Shown here: one piece after another, positions 24,754 to 36,959 of the stretch
Layout: each line of letters starts with the position of its first letter
How positions within the stretch are numbered: position 1 is the stretch's first letter
From: Cercis canadensis
Lineage: Eukaryota > Streptophyta > Magnoliopsida > Fabales > Fabaceae
Direction: 5' to 3'
DNA length: 64,000 bases
Assembly (NCBI GenBank): GCA_003255065.1
Contig: QAOA01003166.1
Coordinates: 36,992 to 100,991 of the forward strand
Program-made: the position numbers and the translations under genes
Notes under the pieces: model-generated
The model's input: the letters and a program-made list of their open reading frames with translations, nothing else
Database searches by the model: none
What the model was told of the DNA's origin: nothing

Positions 24754-26516
24754 ATAGTACTAAATTATTCTTAAAGTTTATAAATTTCATGTTCAACTCA
24801 AAATTATAGTTAAAATACTTAAAAAAATATATATGAAATTAATTAACATTATCCTAGTGATAGTATGTCGTAGAATCCAACATAAAAATTCTGGCTTTAT
24901 TCAAATAAAACCATAAAATAACACCAATTTAAGGGGAAGAAAAGCAGAACCATACAAAAACCATGTTAAAAATTTAAAAAAAAAAAAAAAAAAGAAAAAN
25001 AAAAAAAAAAGAAGCAATTCAATTTGGTGACAAATTATCCGATAATCTCGGCTTGAAATAGCTTTTGATTGTTAAAAAAGTGATAAACGGAAAAGGCAAA
25101 CCAAGTTTAATTCCTCGTCCGAGGAATTGACGATTATTTGGAGACATGTGATTGGATGGATATTATCATACAAGTTAAAATTAAAAAAAAGCACAGATAA
25201 TAGTAATTAAAGAGAAAAGGTATTTTCCAATTAATATATATTCCGTCATCAGTCAAAGATACTTCTGGGATACACATCCACCAATGCAGATTTATTAATT
25301 TAATTTAATTTTTAATTTAAAATTCATTAATATTTTATGGGTGAAAATGTGAATGAATGAAAAAGTGTCAGAATCCAAAGACGGTGGACTCTGGAGAGAG
25401 TTCAGAATTCTATAACATGACTACTCCTCAATTGCCATAATCTCAGTACTGACCTCTAGATACAGTCTACTCTATTGACCTCAGTCATTACCTAATCCAT
25501 TTTCATGGCAGCCTAACTTTGAATTTTTATTAATGCTATTTACATTAATTATTAAATTGTACTTACATTTTTATTGAATTTATTTAAATTTTTTTAGTAT
25601 AATTCAGAATTTGCAAAATATAGTATAGAAGAGATATTTTCTTAAATTTTTTGGTTAAAAATTATTTTTTTAAGATTTAATATTTAAATGTTTGAATAAT
25701 TTTTTTATAGAAAGTGAATTTTATTGATTTATTCGTTGAATTATGAAATATTGTGGTGTTGGTTATGACGTTTATTTAATAATTTAACTATGATGCTTAT
25801 TTATATTATAAAATTTTATTATTCATTAAAATAAAATAACTCAATAGCATATGAATTAACTCTTAAATTTTATGAAATTTTATAAACATGATTAACATCT
25901 AGAAAATTTTTAATTCAATGGTTTGGCATATGAAATTTACTTTTTAAAAGAAATTATTAAATGGTTACACTTAGTGTGAATGGATATCACTATATATATG
26001 TGTGTGGTATATAAGATGTTTATATTTACACAAGTACACATAGCACAATTGATCAAAAAATCTCTTAAAAAAATTGAGGTCTGAGGTTCAATTTTATATT
26101 TATTTATATTTCTTGCTAAAAATTTTAACTCTATCTATCTAATAATAATAAAAAAAATGTTTATATTTATTGAATTTTATAGGTCTACTAATGTTATTAT
26201 AAAGTAAAGATAGACTTACAATATTTTTAGAAAAATATACGTATGCAAAAAAAATAATGAAGCTATATAAAAAAGTGTATGTGAGTCTAGAGTATAGAAT
26301 AAGTCTAGTTTAAATTTTGCTAAGAATGTGCTACTCTATTTCATAGGGCAATACTTAGTCAAGGCCAAAACAAAAGTTTTCATATACCTAGTTAAGGCCA
26401 AAAGAACTTTCATATACCTAGCTATTGATTAATCTGATATCATATTGCTAGGAGGTAGGTTTTATATATAGCTAGGGTAGAACCTCTGCTATGATATATA
26501 TTTCTCTAAGGTTTTG
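24754..26516. other. AT-rich intergenic, no gene seen
   Basis: Poly-A tract with an N at 25000 (inside a longer A run), (TA) runs near 25992, and a short SINE-head-like stretch near 26041-26095 ('aattgatcaaaaaatctc', then 'ctgaggttcaattttat'). No coding frame is supported. Confidence 0.55.
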
Positions 26517-26705
26517 CATGGTAATATTACAAGTATTCTCATGTTATTCAATTGAGCATGAGATTAATCTCATTCGAATGTTAGAACAATTACGATTTCT
26601 TCTCTTTCAATAATGCTCTCACTGAATCTCAAATCATTAATCACGGCCGATGACATATGTCTAAGATTTAATTTACTACCAGTTGAACCAAGTACTTGTT
26701 GGTGT
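26517..26705 (-). repeat. SINE-like repeat, copy 1
   Basis: Homologous to 33306-33495. Shared blocks are 'agtattc', 'ttcaattgagcatgagatt', 'caatgctctca' and 'gttgaaccaagtacttgttgg'. On the minus strand it opens with a tRNA-like 'accaacaag.gcttggttcaac' (A-box like) and has a 'gggtttgaagtc'-like B box in the other copy. Probably a tRNA-derived SINE. Ends are approximate. Confidence 0.5.
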
Positions 26706-27614
26706 GCTAAGAGGTAATTACCTAAAGTTGATCCAACAATAGGAAACCATACATTCTATTGTCTTGTTTTGAATGCATCCCTAAGGTCAATTATTAATCA
26801 TATATGCTTAGCTTCGTGATAGAATAGCAAGAATGTGATCATTGAAATTTGAACATTTAACAATCCTATTATATTATTCCTATATGCTTTTGTCGCTCAA
26901 AGACCAAAACTATAAAGAAACCAAACACTGTGTCACTTGTGAGTTGTGGCTTAGGTGATTAGCTAGCAACAGAAGTGTCAAGAAAATACCTAAAGAAAAA
27001 TGATAAGAGTATTGAGAATGGGTTTGAGACATAATCTTGTTGATGTTTTAATAGATTGTACGTCTTCTCATTTTTGGACATAGATAATTTGAGTTTACCT
27101 AGCTACATTAATAAATCACACTCATAAAAAGGCTTTTATATATTAAGGCAAAACATCATCTATATGATGTTTGAATAATGGAATCATCAAAAACTAAATT
27201 ATACACTAAGAGTTTCGATCACATTGATATCTCCATTTTCACACTTGATATTATTAATGACACATATTATTTAATGTCTAAATATAATGTAGATTAATTT
27301 ACCCTCATTTAATGTAAATTTTTTTTAGTCAATTATAAAAACTCTCATTTAATATAATTTTTTTTATTTAAAGTTAAAAACTTTTTATATTAATTGAGAA
27401 TAATTTAATTTATATTATATTTAAATATTAAATAAAATATAACATTAATAAAATAATAAAATAGGATGTAGAAATAATGACTCTATATATATATATAATT
27501 GAGATCAATTAATGTTGGAATAAGATTTAATATTCTTATATAACTAAATAACTACATACATATTAGTTCAATAACACTTGAATACAAAGTTTAGTATGTG
27601 TGTAAATTATCTTA

Positions 27615-27785
27615 AATTTTTTTTTTTTTTGGTTTTCTAAAGTATCCCCAAGTTTTACCCATGACTAATCCTCCGATATACTGTCAGGCACTAAAGCAGA
27701 GACCTCTCCGAACAAAATTTACTGCATCTACAAGGGCTCAAACTCGAGACTATTTATTTAAGTAACCAAAGCCCCACCTTAACTT
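27615..27785 (-). repeat. SINE 3'-half fragment
   Basis: The minus strand reads 'ctcgagtttgagcccttgta' (B-box like), then 'gtaaattttgttcgg', then 'atcggaggattagtcatggg'. This layout is shared by many plant SINEs. A related sequence is at 41165-41345. It ends in a T-rich stretch at 27618-27630 on the plus strand. Confidence 0.45.
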
Positions 27786-28333
27786 ATTTTGCCTTCCACA
27801 ATAAGAGACTTTTGCTCTCTTTACCTTCTTCATCACTATCTTCACAACATGTTGCCCCACCGTTGATCTCAAAATAATATAATCAACAATGTTTTTGCTA
27901 TTATAATCAACATTATCCATCAATTAAAAGTTTGAAACTCAAAGCCCTAGGAAAAGTAAGAGGTCCCCTATTTATCACTGTTGCTTTGATGAGGTCTTGT
28001 GGTCCAACAAATTCATTTTCTATTATCTCAAGTTAGAACCCCAAGAAACATTCTTTATTATAGATAATGATATTTACTAAATCATCAAATTAAGTGGGCG
28101 ATGGATGGCTTTGGAATGTGGCATTTGAGACCAAGTTTCACATGCAGTGTTCCCATTGTCATGGGCCCAGTGTCATCTGGTTCTTTAGGCAATGACGTGT
28201 GTGATGTTTTTGCCTTGATTAGGGTTTTGACTACATGGTCTTCCTTCTTCTTTTTGGTATATGAACGAATTGAACTCGCCTACATATTTGACCACCTTCT
28301 CCACATGGAAGGAGAGGAGAAAATGGATTCTTG

Positions 28334-28528
28334 CTCTTTGATCGAATATAGCATTTTAAAAATAATTTTACATATTTATTATATTTTTTAATTTATTTAT
28401 CTTAATATTACACTTTTTTTTAAAATTAAAAACAAAAAAAAAACATAACGGACATATGTGGACTGCCAAACGCACCAGTGGCCACGTGCGTGTCTACATC
28501 GGACATACCAATAACCCCACGATATGTC
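28334..28528 (+). repeat. dispersed repeat, copy 1 of 3
   Basis: 'atatagcattttaaaaataa', then a long A/T region, then 'cataacggacatatgtgg', then a GC-richer 'caccagtggccacgtgcgtgtc'. It matches 31190-31385 in inverted orientation over its full length and 30770-30925 in direct orientation over the right part. No coding capacity. The inverted pair encloses ~2.7 kb that includes the 28571-28835 gap, so it might be the ends of one element. Confidence 0.75.
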
Positions 28529-28570
28529 ATTTCTTCAGTTGCCTATAAGAATTAAAAAAAAAATTAAAGA

Positions 28571-28835
28571 NNNNNNNNNNNNNNNNNNNNNNNNNNNNNN
28601 NNNNNNNNNNNNNNNNNNNNNNNNNNNNNNNNNNNNNNNNNNNNNNNNNNNNNNNNNNNNNNNNNNNNNNNNNNNNNNNNNNNNNNNNNNNNNNNNNNNN
28701 NNNNNNNNNNNNNNNNNNNNNNNNNNNNNNNNNNNNNNNNNNNNNNNNNNNNNNNNNNNNNNNNNNNNNNNNNNNNNNNNNNNNNNNNNNNNNNNNNNNN
28801 NNNNNNNNNNNNNNNNNNNNNNNNNNNNNNNNNNN
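28571..28835. other. assembly gap (N run)
   Basis: About 265 undetermined bases, followed by a poly-T run. The frames read through it are artefacts. Confidence 0.99.
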
Positions 28836-29674
28836 TTTTTTTTTTTTTTTTTTTGTCGAAACACATTGATATATCATGTCTCCTTTCTTTTCTTTTGTTA
28901 AATTCAAATTTAAAATATGTGAAGAAATAAAAGAACATAAATTTAAAAATGAATATTTATTTAAATTTAATTTGCACGTGTTGATTGAACACGAGTACAC
29001 AATTTTTTTTTCTAGAACAATAAAATATCTATTCCAAGAAAATTGGGAAAAATTATAACAATTATATATCATGTAACTTACACATGTGACTATCATCATA
29101 TGCACTATGATAGCATTTTTTTAATGATTAGTTATACGACGTAAATATAAAATATTAGGTAAAATCATAGGGAATTAATGACTATACTTAAACTAAAATA
29201 TATAACCTTTTAGCAGTCTTATTATTTTCAATTCAGTATTTTTCTTCTGTCTTTGAATTCCTACTTTACGCAAGAAAGAAAAAATAGAATTCAGTGCTTG
29301 AGAGTGGAAATGGGAATGGAATGGAATGGCTTTCCAAGCTATTTCATAGTTTGGTACATGGAATGAAAGCAAAATTAGTAGTAAAAGATAGAAATACCCT
29401 TTATTTAGAAATACATCTAAATTAAACTTCTAAAGAAGGGTGTTAAATATGTTTTATTTAATAAAGGTAGCTTCTAAAATTAATGAGAGCATGTTGAGGA
29501 CAAAAAAAATAAAACTCATTCTAAGGGAAATGGAATGACCACTCCTACTTCTAAAGATAAGAATACTCATTCTCACTTTGCTAGAATCAAGACTGGAAGA
29601 ATGGCCGTTTCATACTCTTTTTTTTTTTTTTTTTCNTCTCTATCAAACATAGGAATGGAAACAAGGTGGAAATA

Positions 29675-29855
29675 GGGATTTGGATTCAGTCATGTCACTT
29701 GAGTTATGTTGCTTAGATCTGAGCCGTCAATTTCATTAAAGCTCATTTCAACCATTAAATATTAATGTGTTTTAATGGTTGAAATGATCTTAAATGAAAT
29801 AGACGGCTTAGATCTAAGCAACATGACTCAAGTTAACATGACTGGATCTCTTCCC
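29675..29855. mobile_element. foldback MITE, 181 bp, 9-bp target duplication
   Basis: Almost the whole element is one palindrome. The left arm 'attcagtcatgtcacttgag', 'atgttgcttagatctgagcc' pairs with the right arm 'ggcttagatctaagcaacat', 'catgactggatctc' around a centre near 29770 ('accattaaatattaatgtg'). GTGGAAATA flanks both sides (29666-29674 and 29856-29864), suggesting a Mutator-like mobiliser. Related elements: 34042-34212 and the ends of 47006-47796. Confidence 0.88.
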
Positions 29856-30769
29856 GTGGAAATAGAGGTTCTAGAGGCCTTATCTTAAGCCTAAATTCAA
29901 AAGGCTCATTACACAAAAGGCCCAAATCAAACCTACCAACATATTATCTTCATTTTTCTCAGCACCCTTATAAATAACTCATTTATTATAAGTACAAGAC
30001 TTTTAACTCATCTCCCATTAATGACGTCTTTTTAGTTTGGACTAACCTAACTTAATCTTTAGAGCTTGAAAACAAGAGTTCGATCCTTTTTACTTTTGCA
30101 GATTAGCTCGATTTTATCCAACCTCCGAGATCTATCTGAACTCCGAAATTCACCCGACTTTAAGTTCAACTTAGACATACTCCGAGTATTCTGTTGACAT
30201 ATTTCTAGATGGTTCTCTTCAATTTCCATGCATCATTTTCTTGCCCTTTGACAGGTCAATTCATGTGTTAAGCAGCAATTAGGCAATTAGTGAGTTGTGG
30301 AAATGAAAGGGAAAACGTGGGTCGGTTAGATTTTAGTGAAAGTTTGATTTGGAGATGCCATGCCAGCATGTACATGGACTTAGCTATTAGCCAAAAAATG
30401 TGGCTTATATATATATTATAGCATAGGAGTACAATTTTCAGTGTCGGCTGTACTTTGCTGTGATGAAAATATATGTTGGGTATCTTTCCATGGCCAGTTT
30501 CATATCACTGTATGTCTTTTCTTCAAGCAATGCAAAGCTTGTCGGCAATATAATAAATTAATAACACCAAGAGAAGTCATTTTCTCACATTAGATTCAAC
30601 CACATGGCCGTGCATAGACTTGAATCTTGATTTAAGGTTAAAATTAGCTAAACGTGACAAAATTATATTTTGTTACTGTCTTCAACGTGATAAATACTCT
30701 AAAGTATTACACAAGCACATGTAGATACAACGGTTCATTCAACTAAATATTATACTTTAGCAACAAAAT

Positions 30770-30925
30770 TATACATCTATCATACTTTTTAACTTAATTA
30801 CTTAAATATTATAATTTTTAAAAAATAAAAAATAAAAAAATTTGGACATGTGAGGGCCACCGGACGCACCAATAGTCATGTGGCATATTCACTTAGGACA
30901 CGTCGATAGCCAATTGGCGTGTCTC
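30770..30925 (+). repeat. dispersed repeat, copy 2 of 3 (partial)
   Basis: AT-rich left part, then 'ggacatgtgagggccaccgg', 'acgcaccaatagtcatgtgg' and 'ggcgtgtctctttttgtgc', aligning with the GC-richer half of the copies at 28334-28528 and 31190-31385. Confidence 0.65.
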
Positions 30926-31189
30926 TTTTTGTGCAACTTGTCCTTTTTTTTTTTTTTTTTTAATTCTCATCAGCTTCTCGAGGGAAATCAGGTCGATCTT
31001 TTTACGCCAACCAATGTGTCTAATAGTTCCCTCTGACTTGGGCATAATAAATACCATCATATTCTAAAAGAGCCATATTCCCCCTGCCAATCTTGAACTT
31101 GAAGGACATAAAACAGCAGACTATGTGGATTATTCATTCGTCATCCCACCAAAGCATATGAATTGGGAAAGGTAACAAGAAAAGACACG

Positions 31190-31385
31190 TCGTGAGACTA
31201 TCGGCGTGTCTGGCGTGGACATGCCATGTGGCTACTGGCGCGTCTGGTGGTCCCCACATGTCCGTTATGCCTTTTTTTTGTTTTTAATTTTTTAAAAAGT
31301 GTAATATTAAGTAAATAAATTAAAAATGTACTAAATATGTCAAATTATTTCTAAAATGCTATATTCTGGTCAAAGAGCCTATAGA
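31190..31385 (-). repeat. dispersed repeat, copy 3 of 3 (inverted)
   Basis: On the minus strand it reads 'atatagcattttagaaataa', then AT-rich, then 'cataacggacatgtgggg', then 'gcgccagtagccacatggc', matching 28334-28528. Confidence 0.75.
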
Positions 31386-32247
31386 CAATTGGCTTGAATC
31401 TCCATTATTTTAACAAAACAGAAAATTTGTTCAATTGTTTTAGTGGCCTATAAATAGATCATTTCATAATCAATGAAATTAGGGTATTTAATATCATCGA
31501 TTTGATTCTTTTGTGTACTTTTCTCCCATTTCTCCAAGGTATTATGCTTTTCTGGAACAAAAAGAAAATTGTTAACAAGGAGAGAACATTGAAAAAAAGT
31601 GTAATATTAATTCTAGCGCCAAAAAAATAGTTCTCATTAAACATTTATAGTTTAATACAAGTTAAACATTTATAGTTTGTACCCATGGATGTTTGGCTTA
31701 GAGAGTATTTACCAATTCTCTAGAATAGATAGTGCATGAGATCTTTGATTTCATTTCACCCACACCACCTCTTATCTGATATTCCACCCTTTTTTAATGA
31801 GAAATTTCATTTTTTCTCTATATTTTCTTAGTCTTTCTTTTTCAAGTCCTAAACTTCATTATTGTAAGTTACTAGGTGATCTAGCTAAAGATTTGAGTAG
31901 TTTGTTGTAAAGTTTATATTCAAACCTTTCATGAATGCAAAAAAATAGAGTAAAAAGTACAGGCAATTAAGTAATTAATAGAGTTTCTTCTATTGATTTT
32001 TTTTTTCATTAAATAGATAGAATAAGATTTTTAGTTAAATTATCTAGATTTTCTATTAAAATTATTATCTTCAAAAAGTTTAATGTCCTGCATTTTCTAG
32101 AAAGAACAAAACTTTAAAGAAGAGATATAGGCCTAGCTTCCAATAAAAGAAAAAATTAATATAGAAGAGTAAACCTGATCTTACACTGCAATAATAAATT
32201 ATTCTTGAAATAGTCATAAAAATTACATGGATATTAAATTTTAGAGT
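31386..32247. other. AT-rich intergenic, no gene seen
   Basis: No coding frame is supported on either strand. Poly-T and poly-A tracts only. Confidence 0.55.
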
Positions 32248-32480
32248 TAAATACATTTTTTGTCCTTAAATTATTTCTTAAATGTTACTTTAGTCATTGA
32301 TTTATTTTTTGTGTCACTTTAGTCCTCAAATAATCATTCTGCCTACTAAATCAGTCCTTTAAGTGATCATTTTTTGTGTTACGAATGACTGATTTGACAA
32401 GCAATATGATTATTTAAGGATTAAAGTGACATAAAGAATAAATTAAATACTAAAATAACATTTGAGAAATAACGATGCTT
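32248..32480. mobile_element. MITE with long inverted repeats (copy 1)
   Basis: The left half 'ttaaatacattttttgtcct', 'ttactttagtcattgattta', 'gtcactttagtcctcaaataatc' is mirrored in the right half by 'gattatttaaggattaaagtgac', 'aataaattaaatactaaaat', 'aacatttgagaaataa'. The result is a nearly continuous stem of ~100 bp with a centre near 32360. A second, truncated copy is at 47855-48051. Non-coding. Confidence 0.8.
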
Positions 32481-33305
32481 AATATATTTGGAAATTGAAA
32501 AGGTCATCACTTCCTTCTCAAATGGTAATGGATGTAAAGATAACAATCTTTTACTATTTAAAGTCCTTCTTAATGCTCTCTCCCCTCAAGTACTTAATTT
32601 TATACATTCAATTCTAACAACTTTATTATTTGGTGCAAATCCAAACAAAACTACTCAAACATATTAAGCATCTGTGCCTAATCTGTTAGTGGCTTTTAAA
32701 ATCAATTGCTATCTGGTTCTGAAACTTTATTCACTTTCCCGTTCTTTAAGATGGAATTCAAACTTCACTGCAGCAGCTTTTATAGATTCAACTCTATAGA
32801 TATTAGGCAAAGAAAAGAAACAAAAGATTGTACTCTATAGATTGATCAGAATCTCAATTTGAAATCCCAGTTTATGTAGTTTCATTAATCAAGATCATTA
32901 AGCTGCTGCTAATGCTTAATTGAATTAGAAATTGATTGGATTATAAATTTAAATCTTGAATTAATTCAAGCATACTTAGACATGACTTCAGTTGAGTCCC
33001 TTCTTATATATAAGATTGAAAAATATTCTAATTTTTAATTTGGTCTGTGGAAAAATTTGTTTGTTAATTGTGTCTCTAATTTGTATGATTAGGGTTCATT
33101 AAAGTCCCACTTAAAGAATATGATCCATGGCTCTTAATACCATAAAAGGCCTTGATTGAACTCCATTCATAAGAATTAGAGACTCAATGAGTGCAAAAAA
33201 TTTGAGACAAAATTGAGAGTCAAGATATCTTTTATGCACAAAGAGAAATATTAATCTTACACCACAATTGATCTTCACATTTCTCACTACAATAGATTTT
33301 TTTTT

Positions 33306-33495
33306 GGTCAATACTATGAGTATTCCAACTTTATTTAATTGGGCGTGAGACTGATTTCGTTTGAGAGTTAAAGCAACGGTTTTCCTTCTCTAAACAATGT
33401 TCTCATTTGACTTCAAACCCTTGACCATAGCCAAAGGCGCAAGTCCAAAATTCAATTTGCTTAGTTGAACCAAGCGCTTGTTGGTTCATAACATT
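33306..33495 (-). repeat. SINE-like repeat, copy 2
   Basis: On the minus strand: 'accaacaagcgcttggttcaa' region, then 'ggtcaagggtttgaagtc' (B-box like), then 'gaaatcagtctcacgccc', then 'gaatactcatagtattgacc'. Homologous to 26517-26705. A tRNA-derived SINE is the best guess. Confidence 0.5.
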
Positions 33496-34041
33496 AGATT
33501 TGAGCTGACTAAGTGGATTTTGTTTTTTAATCTGTGTGATCGAGAATTGCTGTGGTGAGGAATGGTGAAGACTGTTGTAGTGGATGCATCACTTCTCATG
33601 GACGAATTCATTAATTTAGTCTTGTTATAGTGTAAATACAATCATTAAATTTGCTGATATAGCTCATTCCACAATATTTCAGTTACAACTTTTTGGTGTG
33701 TTTAACGTTTTCTCATATTTAATTGGCCTACATAAAGGAATACTCTTGTCAAAGACACCTATATTCCAGCTCTTTTATTGCCTTTCTCTTTAGTACTCTC
33801 ACCTAACACCTGGAAACAAAGCTCCTGAAATTAAGAGGAGTTATTTCTTAATATTTCACTTTCAATTGGTCATGTTTTTAAATAAATATATTAATTTTAT
33901 TTTGATATTAGAGTCAAGTGGTGCTTATGCACACCTTGATTAATCCATTTTCCTTATCAAATTAAAGATAAGTCATGAAGTGACGAATCAAAAAATAACT
34001 CAATGGGAAGGGCCAAACTACAAAAGTGAGAGCGAGGGGAC

Positions 34042-34212
34042 TTGGATCTGGTCATGTCGCTTGAGTCATGTTGCTCAGATCTGAGTCATTCATTCCATTA
34101 AAGCTTATCTAAACCATTAAATATTAATATATTTTAATGGTTCAGATGAGTGTTAATAGAATGAATGATTTAGATCTGAGCAACATGATTCAAGTAATAT
34201 GACCAGATCCAA
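34042..34212. mobile_element. foldback MITE, ~171 bp, same family as 29675-29855
   Basis: 'ttggatctggtcatgtcgct', 'catgttgctcagatctgag', 'cattcattccatta' pairs with 'aatagaatgaatgatttaga', 'tctgagcaacatgattcaa', 'gaccagatccaa' as a near-perfect palindrome. The centre is 'accattaaatattaatatat'. I could not identify a clear target duplication. Confidence 0.82.
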
Positions 34213-35775
34213 ATGACAATGCCTCCTTGCTCCCCTATGGATCCGTCACTATAGCCATCCACATAATAAGTAAATAATTCATAAAGAAACTCGTTACGAC
34301 CTAGTCCAATAAAATTCAGCCATATCATGAATCAAATATATGATTGTGCATTTAACCACAAAATTAAATTTTTAGAAACTCAATTGATCATACGACTTGA
34401 GTCTTGCTCAGAAAAACAAAGAGTTCCCTCTTGTTTACTTCAATTGTGGTACACTGCTGTCTATAGAAATTCAACTTTTGAAGGGGACGTGGGACACTAG
34501 AAAAAATACTGAGTTTGTTGGGACCTATTTAAAACAATAGGTTTGACTGGAAAAAGCCTGGTAGAGTTTTAGCTTTCCCATAATGGGACCCTTGGATTGC
34601 TTCTCGTTTTCAAATCTTTGAAAAATCAAAGAAGTTTTGGTTTGCAAAGTAGCTTTTTCTCATAAAGATTTTTTTGCTTGGTTTTGCTTTGAAGTCAATG
34701 ATGGTTTTTAATACCTTTCGGAAGCATAAGGGCATGGCAATTCTTCAGAATGGGAATTTAAAAATCTGAACACAACCACCCTATTTAATTGAAGATAAAA
34801 TAGAAAGAGATTGAAGACTAAAGCTACCAACTAAAAGGTGCCCTTAAAAGTGTGGCATTTGATTATAATGCTTCCAAGGAAATCAAGTTGGCAAATGGCT
34901 TAAAATCATTGAAAAGTTTATTGCTTCCTTTTACTAATGGCGGTTCTAAACTTCAATTACAAATTAAGAATTAGTTCAGTCCAAACTCAGCATGATATGG
35001 ACCAAAGCTAGTTTCTTGAAAGGCTAATATGAATAGAGTGCTTTTTTTTTTTTGGCCAAAGGATAATATATCATTAAGAATTAAAACTCACAAAGTTATA
35101 TAGGGCATAGCCCTTTATTACATAATGCTAATGTGACAAAATTTTGAAGTTGAATTGGTAAATTGCATATGAAATCCTTTTTTTTAAACCAAAAAGATAC
35201 TCTTATTTTAGGAAAAAGTGGAAATAAATATAAGGAGCCACTATTTTTATACTATATTTTGCTAATTTCACATTTTATTATTTAATGTCTAAATATGATA
35301 TAGACTAAATTACCCTCAATTAATATGAAATTTTTTTAACTTTGACTAAATTTTTTTTATATTAAACGANTTCTATATTAAACGAGGATAGATTAATCTA
35401 TATTATATTTAGACATTAAATAAAGTGTGTCATTAGTAAAATTATATGTGAAAATAACAGTTCCCTAAACATAATATTTATACCCAATAGTAATGGTGTT
35501 TTGCATATAGATTTTGTAGTGTATATAATTATATTTAAATTTAATTAGACTCGCTTAAATTTTCTTTTTGTATGTTTAAGATTTTTTACATTCCCAATAA
35601 CTAGTGTACAAACATGATTTCTCCATGTACACTGTATAAGAGCAAACTTATTTTATTTTGGCCATTCAAACTTTATTCAAACCCCAAGACTTTTGGAAGG
35701 ATCTATCATCTTCTTGTTCCTCTAACAAAGATTGTTTATGTACTAAAAGAAAGTAAGATTGTTTATTGTCAATCT
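34213..35775. other. AT-rich intergenic, no gene seen
   Basis: Short local repeat at the N at 35370 ('ctatattaaacga' before and after it). No coding is supported. Confidence 0.5.
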
Positions 35776-35806
35776 ATAATTAAGCCAACTGGCCCAACCC
35801 AACCAA

Positions 35807-35995
35807 ACCTTAGGTCCAACAGTGATAGTGAGTGAAGCTGGATTGAGCCTAATTGGCCCAATTGAACCCAACTAAACCTTAGGTCCAACAGTGATAGTGA
35901 ATGAAGCTTGATTGAGCCTAATTGGCCCAATACCTTAGGTCCAACAGTGATAGTGAATGAAGCTTGATTGAGCCTAATTGGCCCAATTGAACCCA
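35807..35995 (+). repeat. tandem repeat, 69/56-bp unit, three copies
   Basis: Units start at 35807, 35876 and 35932 with 'accttaggtccaacagtgat', followed by 'gaagcttgattgagcctaa' and 'ttggcccaattgaaccc'. The third spacing is shorter because ~13 bp of the previous unit's tail are missing. A minus-strand frame of 83 codons is only a by-product of the repeat. Confidence 0.9.
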
Positions 35996-36904
35996 AATGA
36001 AAAACATAATATGTGTTCAAGTCAAAAACAAAATAATGAAGTTAGGTCATCATACTCTTAAGTAGTGCATATATATATGGTAAAATGGAGATTTAAACTT
36101 CGAATCTCAATTTTTTTAAAAGATCCCTAAATTAGTTATATTGTATGTACTCGTTGCGTGACTTGTGAGTATTAAGATATTATTAGTGATGGTTCGGCCT
36201 TTGATAAATACACTCTAGTTTAAGTTTATAATTTTATCTATGAAACTTTGAAGTTTCTCCATTAAATCTTAGAGATAATTTTATATAAAAGAAAACAAAT
36301 TAATTTGACAGACTGGATTCGTGGACCTAACATTTTCCACTTTTATGGAGATGATTATTCAATAATTGATTCTCATAAAGAGAATTAGTATCCATGATTG
36401 ATTCTGAAAAGAATTTATAAGTGAATAATTGATTCTAGAAGGACTTACTTGCAACTTCTCCAAAACTAATTCTTCCAGAGTCGATTGTGGTGTACAAGGC
36501 AATAAATGAGATTTGTAGTGCATGAGCTAATATTTAGAGAATTGATCCAACTTTTACCGAACAGGATACTGGCTTACAACTTTCAACTTCAACTATGAAC
36601 TCAAAGATACAAATTGAGAAATTATTAACTAAAAAATTATTATATTTTAGACATTACTTTCTTATTTGCTTTTGATGGCTCTAAAAAATCTCTAATGCAT
36701 ATGTAGACATATTAATTTTTTTTATTTTAAGATACAATATAATCATTAATATTTTGCAAAATGACTAAAATATATAATTTTATAAAATATTTACGCAAAT
36801 AAGGTAGTTTGAAATTATTTTTACCGATTTAGAATAATTTTGATTAAATTATTGATAAACACGCAAATAAATAAGTTATCCTATTTTGTAAATAGCGTGA
36901 TTCC

Positions 36905-36959
36905 AAGAGTCACACTACTTTGAAGTAGCGTGACTTAACTTCAAAGTAGTGTGACTCTT
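36905..36959. repeat. perfect 21-bp inverted repeat (hairpin)
   Basis: AAGAGTCACACTACTTTGAA plus G at 36905-36925 is the exact reverse complement of 36939-36959, with a 13-base loop between. Flanking sequence repeats the words 'gtgact' and 'agtcac', so the region is built from short alternating copies. No N is nearby. Confidence 0.9.

Noticed and set aside
28101..28391. 96-codon plus-strand frame
   Set aside because: No recognisable motif. Overlaps the dispersed repeat at its 3' end and has no splice or promoter support.
28524..29105. Long frames across the 28571-28835 gap
   Set aside because: Made of undetermined bases and poly-T. Not coding.
35769..36020. 83-codon minus-strand frame with repeated LGSI.LHSLSLLDLR
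   Set aside because: Direct consequence of the 69/56-bp tandem repeat. No independent support.
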